A stretch of DNA of 40,183 bases, taken from the NCBI GenBank assembly GCA_017613355.1, contig JAGAEA010000018.1:1-40183 (forward strand), given 5' to 3'. Under the pieces are notes generated by a model. That model saw nothing but the letters and a program-made list of their open reading frames with translations. It made no database searches and was not told where the DNA came from. Source of the stretch: Clostridia bacterium (GTDB taxonomy: Bacteria > Bacillota > Clostridia > Oscillospirales > CAG-272). Shown piece after piece: positions 7,928 to 15,311 of this stretch. The number at the start of each line of letters is the position of its first letter. Position 1 is the stretch's first letter. The position numbers and the translations under genes were made by a program.

Positions 7928-8838
7928 ATCAAATGACCATTGAAACAGAACAAACCGTTCAGACATTGTTCGCAAGTCCCAAGCAAACATCCCCCACAAA
8001 TCTTCCGATCCAATCCCTTGTCCCGTTCAAGGATCATCCTTACAAGGTCAAGAACGACGAAAGCATGAATGCCCTGACCGAAAGCATCCGGCAGTACGGG
8101 GTGCTGTCGCCCATCCTCGTTCGACCGTTGCAGGACAATACCTACGAGATCCTCTCCGGTCACCGTCGGGTGTTCGCCTGCCGGAAGATCGGGCTTTCGG
8201 AAGTCCCTTGTATCGTCCGTTCCATGAGCCGGGACGAAGCCATCCTTACCATGGTGGACAGCAACCTGCACCGGGAACGTCTGTTCCCATCCGAAAAAGC
8301 GTTCGCCTACAAGATGAAGATGGACGCGCTCCGTCGGCAGGGACAGCGTACCGACCTGACTTCGTCCCAACAGGAGTCGAGGTTGCGAAGCGACGAGATC
8401 GTCGGGAAAGAGAGCGACGAGAGCCGGGCGACCGTCCAACGCTATCTCCGCTTGACAAAACTCATTCCCGAACTTCTCCAACGGGTGGATGACGGAAGGA
8501 TCGCGCTCTCTCCCGCCTCGGAGTTGGCGGGACTTTCCAAAGAATCCCAGCGGGAATTGCTGGAACTGATCGAGTTGGAAGAATGTACGCCGTCCCTCTC
8601 CCAAGCCGTCCGCATGAGGAAGGCGGCGGAAGAAGGCAGGATCACCCCGGATCTGCTGCTCGAAATCATCACCGAGCCGAAAGCGAACCAAGCCGAAAAG
8701 GTCAGTTTCAAATATCAGGAGATCCAATCCTATTTCCCGAAGTCCTACACACCCAAACAGATCAAGGAAACCGTCCTTTCGCTCCTGCAAAATTGGAAGG
8801 CAAGACGCGAGCGCGAAAGGGAGAGAGATGAAAGGTAA
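7924..8838 (+). CDS. ParB/Spo0J-like partition protein
   Basis: ParB-family CTP-dependent DNA-clamp protein of 304 aa. The N-terminal domain (about residues 25-115) runs from LPIQSLVPFKDHPYKV through SIRQYGVLSPILVRP to the CTP-binding box SGHRRVFACR, then NLHRERLFPSEKAFAY, which starts the helix-turn-helix part. A central helical DNA-binding region and a highly charged C-terminal tail (ARRERERERDER) follow. The ATG at 7924 has AAAGGA upstream; an upstream ATG in the same frame at 7840 has no ribosome site. No ParA gene is nearby. ParB-like proteins without ParA are common on integrative elements, where they act in maintenance or regulation. The gene overlaps the next ORF by 11 bp and sits in a cassette with a serine recombinase, which supports a mobile-element origin. 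Role on the element is inferred. Confidence 0.85.
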   Translation: MNQMTIETEQTVQTLFASPKQTSPTNLPIQSLVPFKDHPYKVKNDESMNALTESIRQYGVLSPILVRPLQDNTYEILSGHRRVFACRKIGLSEVPCIVRSMSRDEAILTMVDSNLHRERLFPSEKAFAYKMKMDALRRQGQRTDLTSSQQESRLRSDEIVGKESDESRATVQRYLRLTKLIPELLQRVDDGRIALSPASELAGLSKESQRELLELIELEECTPSLSQAVRMRKAAEEGRITPDLLLEIITEPKANQAEKVSFKYQEIQSYFPKSYTPKQIKETVLSLLQNWKARRERERERDER

Positions 8839-9139
8839 GAAAAAAGCAAATTTGAAATTCACACATTTGACAGAGGATCGATTTTTATTTATAATGGGGT
8901 TGAAAAAACTTTCCGCATTCATCATATGGCTCCGGTCTTTCCGGCAAACCCGCTTCTTTCGGATATTGATGGATCGACACGGGACCGTGAACCTGCCGGA
9001 TCACGAAGTGGAAATGCTTGCCCGCTGTTTTTTGCCGGACATCCTTGCCTTCTTCGCATCCGAAGATGGGAAAGCATCGTTTGAAAAGTGGAAAGCGGAA
9101 AAAGAAACGAGAAAAGAAAGTGTGGAAGTAACAATATGA
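8828..9139 (+). CDS. Hypothetical protein between ParB and the recombinase (103 aa)
   Basis: No recognised family. The start ATG at 8828 lies inside the end of the ParB gene (11-bp overlap, preceded by GGGAGAG), and the stop TGA overlaps the recombinase start as ATGA, so translation of the three genes appears coupled. The protein is basic, with a very Lys-rich first ten residues, a hydrophobic/aromatic stretch (LFIMGLKKLSAFIIWLRSF) and a Lys/Glu-rich tail. This makes it a candidate small DNA-binding or recombination-directionality factor, but that is only inference from its position. Confidence 0.65.
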   Translation: MKGKKKANLKFTHLTEDRFLFIMGLKKLSAFIIWLRSFRQTRFFRILMDRHGTVNLPDHEVEMLARCFLPDILAFFASEDGKASFEKWKAEKETRKESVEVTI

Positions 9140-10602
9140 ACGGTGTCATCTACGCGCGTTATTCATCCGAAAACCAAAGAGAAGAATCCATTGAGGGGCA
9201 GTTGCGGGAGTGTACCGCCTTTGCCGAAAAGAACGAGATCCATATCATCGAAACCTATATCGATCGTGCTTTTTCCGCCAAAACAGACCGTCGCCCGGAT
9301 TTTCAGCGCATGATAAAAGAGAGTGGAAAGAAAGCGTTTGAGATCGTCCTTGTTTGGAAGCTGGATCGATTCGCGAGAAATCGCTATGATAGCGCAACCT
9401 ATAAGGCAAAGTTGAAAAAGAACGGGGTTCGTGTGGTATCGGCAACAGAAGCGATTTCGGCAGGATCGGAAGGGATCCTTTTGGAATCGGTACTGGAAGG
9501 GATGGCGGAATATTATTCCGCCGACCTTTCCGAAAAAGTTTTACGGGGTCATACCGAAAACGCATTGCATTGTAAGTGCAACGGGGGAACACTCCCGATC
9601 GGGTTTGTAATTGACAGGGACAAGCACTATCAACTGGATCCGCTGACGGCGCCGCTGGTACGGCGCGCGTTTGAAAGTTATGCAGAGGGTAGAATGATGC
9701 AAGAAATTGCGGAAGAACTGAACCGTCAGGGAGTTGTCCCCTATCATGGAAAGCGAAACAGCGTGGATACCGTTTCCGGAATGTTGAAGAACCGAAAATA
9801 TATCGGTGAGTATCGCTACCGTGAGATCATCGTCCCGGACGGGATTCCGAGAATCGTATCGGACGATTTGTTTGAACGCGTGCAGGAGAAGATTGCAAAG
9901 AACAAAAAAGCCCCTGCACGGCATAAGGCAGAGGACGATTATCTCCTGACGACCAAACTGTTTTGCGGAGAGTGCGGTTCCATGATGTTCGGAGAATGCG
10001 GAACCAATCATCAGGGAAACGTTTATCGCTATTACAAATGCAGTTCCGCCAAACGGCATACCGGCTGCCATAAGAAAGCCGTTCAGAAGATGTGGATTGA
10101 AAACCTTGTAGTGGAAAGTATTCACCAAAAGTTGAATGATGCCGATTTGATTTCCAAATGGATTGACGAGATTCTTCGGATTCTGGCAAAAGAAAACGAG
10201 GTGCTTCCTCTGCTGCGCAAGGAACTTGCCGAAACGAACCGAGGAATCGAAAATATCCTGAATGCCATTCAGCACGGGATTTATACCGAATCCACCAAAG
10301 ATCGGCTGACAACATTGGAACAGCGGCGCAAAGATCTGGATGATCAAATTCAAGTGGAATCATTCCGCCACCCTAAACTGACACACGAACAGTTAGAATA
10401 CTGGTTTGAACACATGGCGCAAATGGATATCCGAAAGCGAGAACAGCGTCAACGGTTGGTTGATACCTTTATCAACGCGATCTTTCTCTATGACGACAAA
10501 CTTGTAATTACCTTTAACTACCAAAACGGAACAAAAACCATCTCCAAAGAGGATTGGCTCCGTTCGGATTTGTCTGGTCATCTCCGACCATTTTGGCTTT
10601 GA
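9136..10602 (+). CDS. Large serine recombinase (site-specific integrase/resolvase)
   Basis: DNA recombinase that cuts and rejoins DNA through a 5'-phosphoserine link. The 488-aa protein has the resolvase catalytic domain at residues 1-150, with YARYSSENQ carrying the nucleophile (Ser10 by alignment to the family RVS pattern) and the conserved WKLDRFARNR block. The 'recombinase' DNA-binding domain follows (about 160-270), then a zinc ribbon (CGECG ... YKCSSAKRHTGCHKK, about 285-320), a coiled coil of alternating Glu and Arg/Lys (about 360-430) and the family's C-terminal LYDDKLVITFNYQNG block. The ATG at 9136 overlaps the preceding stop as ATGA; the longer frame from 9088 is not preferred. Length is typical of Bacillota integrases on prophages and integrative elements. 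It appears intact. Its attachment sites cannot be assigned from this window. Confidence 0.93.
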   Translation: MNGVIYARYSSENQREESIEGQLRECTAFAEKNEIHIIETYIDRAFSAKTDRRPDFQRMIKESGKKAFEIVLVWKLDRFARNRYDSATYKAKLKKNGVRVVSATEAISAGSEGILLESVLEGMAEYYSADLSEKVLRGHTENALHCKCNGGTLPIGFVIDRDKHYQLDPLTAPLVRRAFESYAEGRMMQEIAEELNRQGVVPYHGKRNSVDTVSGMLKNRKYIGEYRYREIIVPDGIPRIVSDDLFERVQEKIAKNKKAPARHKAEDDYLLTTKLFCGECGSMMFGECGTNHQGNVYRYYKCSSAKRHTGCHKKAVQKMWIENLVVESIHQKLNDADLISKWIDEILRILAKENEVLPLLRKELAETNRGIENILNAIQHGIYTESTKDRLTTLEQRRKDLDDQIQVESFRHPKLTHEQLEYWFEHMAQMDIRKREQRQRLVDTFINAIFLYDDKLVITFNYQNGTKTISKEDWLRSDLSGHLRPFWL

Positions 10603-10617
10603 AAAGCAATTTTCAGA

Positions 10618-10817
10618 GCCTTTTCAATTATAGATTAGCAAATAATATTATGAATAGCCCGATGCTTTCGCTTGAAAACGAGCTCATCAACTCGTTCATA
10701 AACCGCGTGATTCTATACGACGACAAGGTGATTATCTTTTACAATTCTAACGACAGAGAAGTAAAGCAGTTCACAAAAAGGCAGCTAAAGAAAGCAGAAG
10801 CCGACGAAAACTTGTAA
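10618..10817 (+). pseudogene. C-terminal remnant of a second serine recombinase
   Basis: The frame ending at 10817 encodes ENELINSFINRVILYDDKV followed by IIFYNSNDRE. This closely parallels RQRLVDTFINAIFLYDDKL and VITFNYQNG at the C terminus of the intact recombinase just upstream. Only the last 45-55 residues are present; nothing of the catalytic domain or zinc ribbon is left. The sequence is more AT-rich than the intact gene, so it is not a simple tandem duplication but the stub of a diverged relative. It lies 16 bp after the intact gene, which suggests replacement, or insertion of the newer element into the older one. Whether the ATG at 10651 is ever used is unknown. Confidence 0.7.
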
Positions 10818-10825
10818 GAAATAAA

Positions 10826-10860
10826 AAAACTCGTTTGAACTCTTTGTTCAAACGAGTTTT
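10826..10860. terminator. Intrinsic terminator after the recombinase region
   Basis: A 15-bp perfect stem (AAAACTCGTTTGAAC and its complement) with a five-base loop, preceded by an A-run and followed by T residues, so it can act in both directions. Its arms nearly match those of the tRNA-Ser terminator at 28945-28989. Confidence 0.9.
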
Positions 10861-10861
10861 G

Positions 10862-10918
10862 TTTGGCGGAGAACAGACATTAAAGTCTGAATGTTGCCTT
10901 GGGGGATCAACCGAGGCA
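10862..10918 (-). pseudogene. tRNA-Ser 3'-end-like scar
   Basis: Read on the minus strand, this ends in TTCTCCGCCA, identical to the acceptor end, discriminator G and CCA of the tRNA-Ser at 28989-29080 except for the first acceptor base. A T-arm-like hairpin (CAGAC/GTCTG) and another 8-bp hairpin (10895-10918) precede it. There is no matching 5' acceptor strand or anticodon arm, so it is not a functional tRNA. Together with the adjacent terminator it looks like a duplicated or orphaned tRNA-Ser 3' end, as integration events often leave. The remaining 10919-11064 holds only a CCGCCGGCGG palindrome (10957-10966) and no gene I can support. Confidence 0.4.
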
Positions 10919-11064
10919 GATTTCCCACATCCACGAGAATAGGGCGCTGGCACTGCCCGCCGGCGGAGCGCGTAACGCTTTGATCGAACTCATAATCACA
11001 TTTTAACAGTTACCGGATTGCTCCAATTTGTAAAACGAATGATTGCTTTGTTATAAAATGGTAT

Positions 11065-11649
11065 TTATCCGTATGTCTTTATGATCTCCTCCGCGATCTG
11101 CCGCTTGGAAACACAGCGATCCATTGCTTGTTTTTCGATGAAACGGTGCGCGTCCGGTTCGGTCATCTTCAACTCGCTGACAAGCAACCATTTCGCGCGG
11201 TTGGCAAGTCGGATCTCGTTCATTTTTTCCTCGATGGAAAGCGCCTTTTTCTGCCTTTTGCGCAGTCCTTCGCGCGCGCTGATAAGCCACTCCGAAGCAA
11301 TTTGAAAGACCGTCTTTGCGATCGGCTTTTGCAGCAGAAACACACCGTGTCCGGCAAGTTTTTCATAGGCGTCGTCGTATTGTTCGTTCCTTGTCAAAAA
11401 CAGGACAACGGCGTCTCCCGAATTGACGGTGTCAATGGAAAAGCGGACGCCCGTGTCGTCCGGCAGGGGCGAATTGACGACCACAAAATCGAAATCCCGC
11501 TCCGCAAGCGCCCGCTTGGCAATGCTGACGCCCGAAACCACTTGGACCGGCGAGAAAGTGGGAACGGAAAAATGCTCGGATAGTGCCTGATTGAATTTCT
11601 CGGATGCCGAAACGATCAAAACGCTGTAAACTTGTTCTTTCAGGTTCAA
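11065..11649 (-). CDS. ANTAR-domain antitermination regulator with pseudo-receiver (NitR-like)
   Basis: RNA-binding transcription antiterminator of the response-regulator/ANTAR class, 194 aa. A receiver-like fold (about 1-120) is followed by a coiled-coil linker and an ANTAR domain (about 130-192, ANRAKWLLVSELKMTEPDAH through AMDRCVSKRQIAEEII), whose conserved Ala, Lys and hydrophobic pattern is intact. The receiver is degenerate. The acidic pair of strand 1 is replaced by Ser14/Ser16, and the phospho-acceptor position (strand 3, VVVNSPLPD) is Asn59, while Lys108 (LLQKPI) remains. Phosphorylation is therefore unlikely, and control may come from protein or ligand binding. It is the last gene of the gltB1...glnA operon, 36 bp after glnA. 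ANTAR proteins beside glnA/glt genes are known from clostridia (nitR). The likely targets are the AAnGGC hexaloop leaders at 17934-18255. Confidence 0.9.
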   Translation of the reverse strand: MNLKEQVYSVLIVSASEKFNQALSEHFSVPTFSPVQVVSGVSIAKRALAERDFDFVVVNSPLPDDTGVRFSIDTVNSGDAVVLFLTRNEQYDDAYEKLAGHGVFLLQKPIAKTVFQIASEWLISAREGLRKRQKKALSIEEKMNEIRLANRAKWLLVSELKMTEPDAHRFIEKQAMDRCVSKRQIAEEIIKTYG

Positions 11650-11685
11650 ACTCCGCCCCTCCTTTCGCCGGAATTTCCGATCGGA

Positions 11686-12897
11686 TTATTTCTTGCAGTA
11701 AAGGTTCAAAATCTTTTCGGGAATGCGTTTTTTGATCCATTCGTCGGCTGCCGCCGCGGCTTTCGCGCTTTCCAACGAACTCGGAAGCGCTTTCAGATTT
11801 TTCGTTGTCGCTTCGTCCGCCCGGTAAAGGTTCAAATCCACGGGCGCGGGGAGCGCCAGGTCGTTTTGAATGCCGTAAAGACCCGCCCAAATCATCAGGG
11901 CAAAGGCGATATAGGGGTTTGCCGCAGGGTCCGGTGAGCGGAGTTCCGCTCGCCGATATTCGCCGGAAGCCGCCGGTATCCGCACGAGTTGGGAGCGGTT
12001 TTCCCGCGACCACGAAACGAAACGCGGCGCTTTCATTTGCCCGATCCGCTCATAGGATTGTTCGGTGGGGTTGAGAAATACCGTCATCGGAATCGCTTTT
12101 TCCAAAATTCCGGCAACCATCCGCTCCCGATCTTTCAGGTTGTCATTCGGTTTGACCGAACAGTTGATGTGAAATCCGTTCCCGGGTGCTTCCGCCAGCG
12201 GCTTTGCCGAAAAATCGGCAAACAGCCCGTTGCGGCGCGCCACCGTTTTGACCACCGTTTGGAAGGTCATCACGTTATCGGCGGCGGCAAGCGCTTCCGC
12301 ATAGCGGAAATCGATCTCGTTCTGCCCGGGACCCTCTTCGTGGTGCGAGCTTTCGGGGCGAATGCCCATTTGTTCCAGCGTCAGGCAGATCTCGCGGCGC
12401 ACGTTTTCACCCTTGTCCTCCGGCGCGATGTCCATATATCCGGCTTGGTCGTAGGGAATTTTCGTCGACATATTTTTTTCGTCGAGTTCAAACAGGTAAA
12501 ATTCCTGCTCCGCGCCAAAGGAAAAGGTGTATCCCGCATTCTTTGCGTCCTCGACCGCCTTTTTCAAAAGACTTCTGGTGTCACATTCAAAGAGCTTTCC
12601 GTCCGGATCGGTGATGAAGCAAAACATCCGCACCACTTTCCCGTGTTCCGGTCTCCACGGAAGCCACGTCAGCGTTTCGGGATCGGGATGCAGAAAGAGA
12701 TCGGAATGTGCCTCGTCGCCAAATCCCGCGATCGCGGAAGCGTCAAACGCGATCCCGTGTTCAAAAGCACGCGGCAGTTCGTCCGGCATAATGGAAATAT
12801 TCTTTTGCTTTCCGAACACGTCGCAAAAGGCGAGACGAATAAACTTGACGTCCTCCTCCGCGACATACTGCATGACCTCTTCTTTGGAATATTTCAT
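11686..12897 (-). CDS. glnA: Glutamine synthetase, type I
   Basis: ATP-dependent condensation of glutamate and ammonia to glutamine; a dodecameric cytosolic enzyme in this family. At 403 aa it is somewhat short for GSI (440-470). Visible motifs: FGAEQEFYLFEL (metal-binding Glu), SSHHEEGPGQNEIDF, NGFHINCSV (metal-binding His), and RIPAASGEYRRAELRSPDPAANPY (ATP and glutamate binding). The tyrosine that is adenylylated in the enterobacterial NLYDLPPEE context is not present (KNLKALPSSL), and the Arg of the Bacillus feedback loop after FDASAIAGF is replaced by Gly. Regulation by adenylylation is therefore unlikely. The start has AAGGAGG-type sequence upstream on the minus strand. It follows gltB3 by 15 bp and precedes the ANTAR gene, forming a GS-GOGAT operon. 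A second, type III synthetase (glnN) is divergently transcribed. Confidence 0.95.
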   Translation of the reverse strand: MKYSKEEVMQYVAEEDVKFIRLAFCDVFGKQKNISIMPDELPRAFEHGIAFDASAIAGFGDEAHSDLFLHPDPETLTWLPWRPEHGKVVRMFCFITDPDGKLFECDTRSLLKKAVEDAKNAGYTFSFGAEQEFYLFELDEKNMSTKIPYDQAGYMDIAPEDKGENVRREICLTLEQMGIRPESSHHEEGPGQNEIDFRYAEALAAADNVMTFQTVVKTVARRNGLFADFSAKPLAEAPGNGFHINCSVKPNDNLKDRERMVAGILEKAIPMTVFLNPTEQSYERIGQMKAPRFVSWSRENRSQLVRIPAASGEYRRAELRSPDPAANPYIAFALMIWAGLYGIQNDLALPAPVDLNLYRADEATTKNLKALPSSLESAKAAAAADEWIKKRIPEKILNLYCKK

Positions 12898-12912
12898 GGT
12901 ATCCTCCTTTTT

Positions 12913-13635
12913 TCAGTTTGCAACATATAATTGCCGATACGGATTTTTGCTGTCCGGCGTTACCACGGTGAACGGAGAACGCAAAATGTCCTCTTCTTTT
13001 TCGCCGAACAAAGCGCAATATTCCGAAACGTAGGTTCTGATCTCCTCCATATCCTCGGGTGTTGCCGGACGCGCCGTTACCTGATTTGGGAAAGTAATGT
13101 CCCGACAGTCCGAGCGCAGGATCATTTTCCCGCCGTGCATTCCCGTGCACGGGAAGTTACCGACGATGCGTCGGGCATCCTCGGAAAGCCCGAGGACCAC
13201 GATCACGCCGCCCGCCTGATATTCACCGAGGAAACTGCCGGTCTTACCGCCGACCACAATGACGGGGACTTTCTCCCGATAGGCTTTCATGTGAATTCCT
13301 GCGCGATAGCCCGCGTCGCCGCGAACGAAAATCCTGCCGCCGCGCATGGCATACCCCGCCGCGTCGCCCACGTTCCCGTGGATCACGATTTTCCCCGCAT
13401 TCATGGTATCTCCCACGGCGTCCTGCGCGTTTCCTTTTACGGTGATTTCTCCCCCGTTGAGATAAGCACCCAACGCGTTTCCGGGGATCCCTTCCGACAC
13501 CGTTACTTTTCCACCCGACATCCCGGCGCAGAGGAAGCGCTGACCGAGGCAACCGGTCAGAGTAACTTCTTTTCCACCCCGACGGATGGCTTCGTTGATG
13601 GCGCGATGGTCAAGATGCTCTGCCTGTATCATCAT
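12913..13635 (-). CDS. Glutamate synthase GXGXG-domain subunit (GltB3)
   Basis: The C-terminal structural domain of glutamate synthase as a separate protein of 240 aa. It has the repetitive right-handed beta-helix with recurrent G-x-x-G-x-x-G-x-G patterns (GGKVTVSEGIPGNALGAYLNGG, NAQDAVGDTMNAGKIVIHG, NVGDAAGYAMRGG and similar; each is one turn). In large bacterial GltB this domain follows the FMN domain and helps form the ammonia tunnel. Here it is encoded apart, 2 bp after the oxidoreductase gene and 15 bp before glnA. The last 50 residues (PEDMEEIRTYVSEYCALFG...) are a helical extension typical of the free-standing subunit. Two adjacent ATGs (13633-13635 and 13630-13632) are possible starts; the first is annotated. 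Confidence 0.88.
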   Translation of the reverse strand: MMIQAEHLDHRAINEAIRRGGKEVTLTGCLGQRFLCAGMSGGKVTVSEGIPGNALGAYLNGGEITVKGNAQDAVGDTMNAGKIVIHGNVGDAAGYAMRGGRIFVRGDAGYRAGIHMKAYREKVPVIVVGGKTGSFLGEYQAGGVIVVLGLSEDARRIVGNFPCTGMHGGKMILRSDCRDITFPNQVTARPATPEDMEEIRTYVSEYCALFGEKEEDILRSPFTVVTPDSKNPYRQLYVAN

Positions 13636-13637
13636 AA

Positions 13638-14870
13638 TTATACCTCATTCCCAAATTTTTGTCTACGTATTTTTTGTGAATAAATCAAATTTGAGGCGTT
13701 TTTTCTCGCGAAAGCAAAATCAATCGTATCGAGCTGCGTTTTCTCCCGGATCATGGACGTATAAATTCCCGCCCGTTCGGTTTCCCCGATCAGAATAAAG
13801 CCTTTGAGCAGGTTATCCTTAATGAAAAACCGCTTGACGGCGTTCTCCGACCGCTCTTCGGTCATTTCACCGTCGTAGGCTCCGGCTGTCATCATGTGGA
13901 GCCCGAAAAAACCGATCGAATTCATCGGGATCGCGTTGTCGAAAACCGCGCAGTCGCCTGCCATATTGCCCCCCGCGGTATGTCCCTGCATATAGGCATT
14001 GGGAAGAATGGCGATCACGCGGGTTCCCCCGAAAGAGGCGTCGAAACCTTCGGTGCAATCGCCTGCCGCCCAAACGAACGGAAGAGACGTTTCGCATTTT
14101 GTGTTGATAAGAATACCGCGGTTGACGTCGCCGCCTGCGTTTTTGACAAGTTCCGTGTTGGCACGAACGCCCACGGCAAGCACGAGAATATCAAAATCCA
14201 CGGTTTTTCCGCTTTTCATGCGCGCCGTGGCTTTGTCAAACCGAACGGCGGTGTCGCCGAGCAGAAAACGAATGCCGTTTTCTTCCAGATGCCGTTGCAC
14301 GACGGCGGCACAGTCAACGTCCAGTATACTGGATAACACGCGGTCGGCAAGGTCGCATACCGTAATGCTTTTGACGCGATCCCGTATGCCCTCCGCGCAT
14401 TTGAGCCCGATCAAACCCGCTCCCACGATCAGTACCCGCGATTGCTTGGTCAGGACCCTTTCCAGCCCGAGCGCGTCATCCAAGGTCATAAAGGGAAATT
14501 TGTTTTCAACGGTTTGGAGCCCTTCAAACGGCGGAACGAACGGACGCGAACCCGTTGCAACGCATAGGGCGTCGTAGCAGAGCGGCGTTCCGTCATCTAA
14601 AACGATCTGCTTTTTCTCGGGGTCGATCGAAGCGGCGCGCTTGCCGTAGATCACCCGACATCCGTTGTCCTCATAGAAGGTGTCGCCCCGATATTTCATG
14701 CGTTCGAGATCGGTTTTGCCTTCCAGATAATAGGAGATCAGCGGGCGGCTGTAAACCGAATGCTTTTCTTCCGATACAACGGTGATCTCTCCCGCTTTGT
14801 CGATCGAGCGGATCCCTTCCACACATCCGACGGCGGCGGTCCCGTTGCCGATGATGACATATCGTTTCAT
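13638..14870 (-). CDS. FAD/NAD(P)-dependent oxidoreductase of the split glutamate synthase
   Basis: Class-I pyridine-nucleotide disulfide-like oxidoreductase, 410 aa. The FAD dinucleotide loop is at the N terminus (VIIGNGTAAVGCVEGI), the NAD(P)H loop is near residue 145 (VLIVGAGLIGLKCAEGI), and the FAD-closing motif is near 270 (PFVWAAGDCTEG). It probably passes electrons from NAD(P)H through the ferredoxin gene product to the FMN subunit, taking the place of GltD. The start overlaps the ferredoxin gene stop by 4 bp, and the gene ends 2 bp before gltB3, so it is an integral part of the operon. The family resembles nitrite reductase/rubredoxin reductase-type NAD(P)H oxidoreductases, so electron donor specificity cannot be read from sequence. 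Confidence 0.88.
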   Translation of the reverse strand: MKRYVIIGNGTAAVGCVEGIRSIDKAGEITVVSEEKHSVYSRPLISYYLEGKTDLERMKYRGDTFYEDNGCRVIYGKRAASIDPEKKQIVLDDGTPLCYDALCVATGSRPFVPPFEGLQTVENKFPFMTLDDALGLERVLTKQSRVLIVGAGLIGLKCAEGIRDRVKSITVCDLADRVLSSILDVDCAAVVQRHLEENGIRFLLGDTAVRFDKATARMKSGKTVDFDILVLAVGVRANTELVKNAGGDVNRGILINTKCETSLPFVWAAGDCTEGFDASFGGTRVIAILPNAYMQGHTAGGNMAGDCAVFDNAIPMNSIGFFGLHMMTAGAYDGEMTEERSENAVKRFFIKDNLLKGFILIGETERAGIYTSMIREKTQLDTIDFAFARKNASNLIYSQKIRRQKFGNEV

Positions 14871-15307
14871 ACCGTTTTACTCCTTTCCTCGTAAACGATC
14901 GCTTTGTTCGGGCATCCGGTAACGCACGCGGGTTTGCCGCAGGCGTTTTCCAGACAGAGCTCGCATTTCTGCATGATCCCGTCCTCACCGGGTGTCAATG
15001 CGCCGTAAGGGCAGACCAGCACGCAGGTCAGGCATCCGACGCACTTGTTCCGATCGATCCGCACAACACCGTCCTTTTTGGAGATCGCTCCGGCAATACA
15101 GCTTTTTATGCACAGTGGATCGGTACAATGGCGGCAAGAGACGGCAAAGGTGATCTTATCGTCCCCTTCGACATGGATACGCGGAAAAATCTTTTTATCT
15201 TTCAGAGCGGATACCATATCGCGCATTCCGGAATTGGCAAAGGCGCAGTTGTATTCGCACAAGTGGCAGCCGAGGCACCACTCTTCGTTCACATACACTC
15301 GTTTCAT
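14867..15307 (-). CDS. Polyferredoxin-like 4Fe-4S protein of glutamate synthase
   Basis: Small electron-transfer protein of 146 aa with four cysteine groups: CLGCHLCEYNC, CRHCTDPLCIKSC, CVGCLTCVLVC and CELCLENACGKPACVTGC. This is the pattern of HycB/DmsB-type proteins binding up to four [4Fe-4S] clusters. It lies between the FMN subunit gene (4 bp away) and the FAD oxidoreductase (4-bp overlap), so it most likely relays electrons between them. I chose the ATG at 15307 (MKRVYVNEEW), which matches the conserved start of the family; the frame is open 17 codons further upstream. Confidence 0.9.
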   Translation of the reverse strand: MKRVYVNEEWCLGCHLCEYNCAFANSGMRDMVSALKDKKIFPRIHVEGDDKITFAVSCRHCTDPLCIKSCIAGAISKKDGVVRIDRNKCVGCLTCVLVCPYGALTPGEDGIMQKCELCLENACGKPACVTGCPNKAIVYEERSKTV

Positions 15308-15311
15308 GGTT

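Noticed and set aside
10864-10950. Functional tRNA gene at the scar
   Set aside because: Only the 3' acceptor end and a T-arm-like hairpin are present; no complementary 5' acceptor strand or anticodon arm.
10957-10966. CCGCCGGCGG palindrome as a REP-type repeat shared with hsdS
   Set aside because: Only two short occurrences in GC-rich sequence with unrelated flanks.
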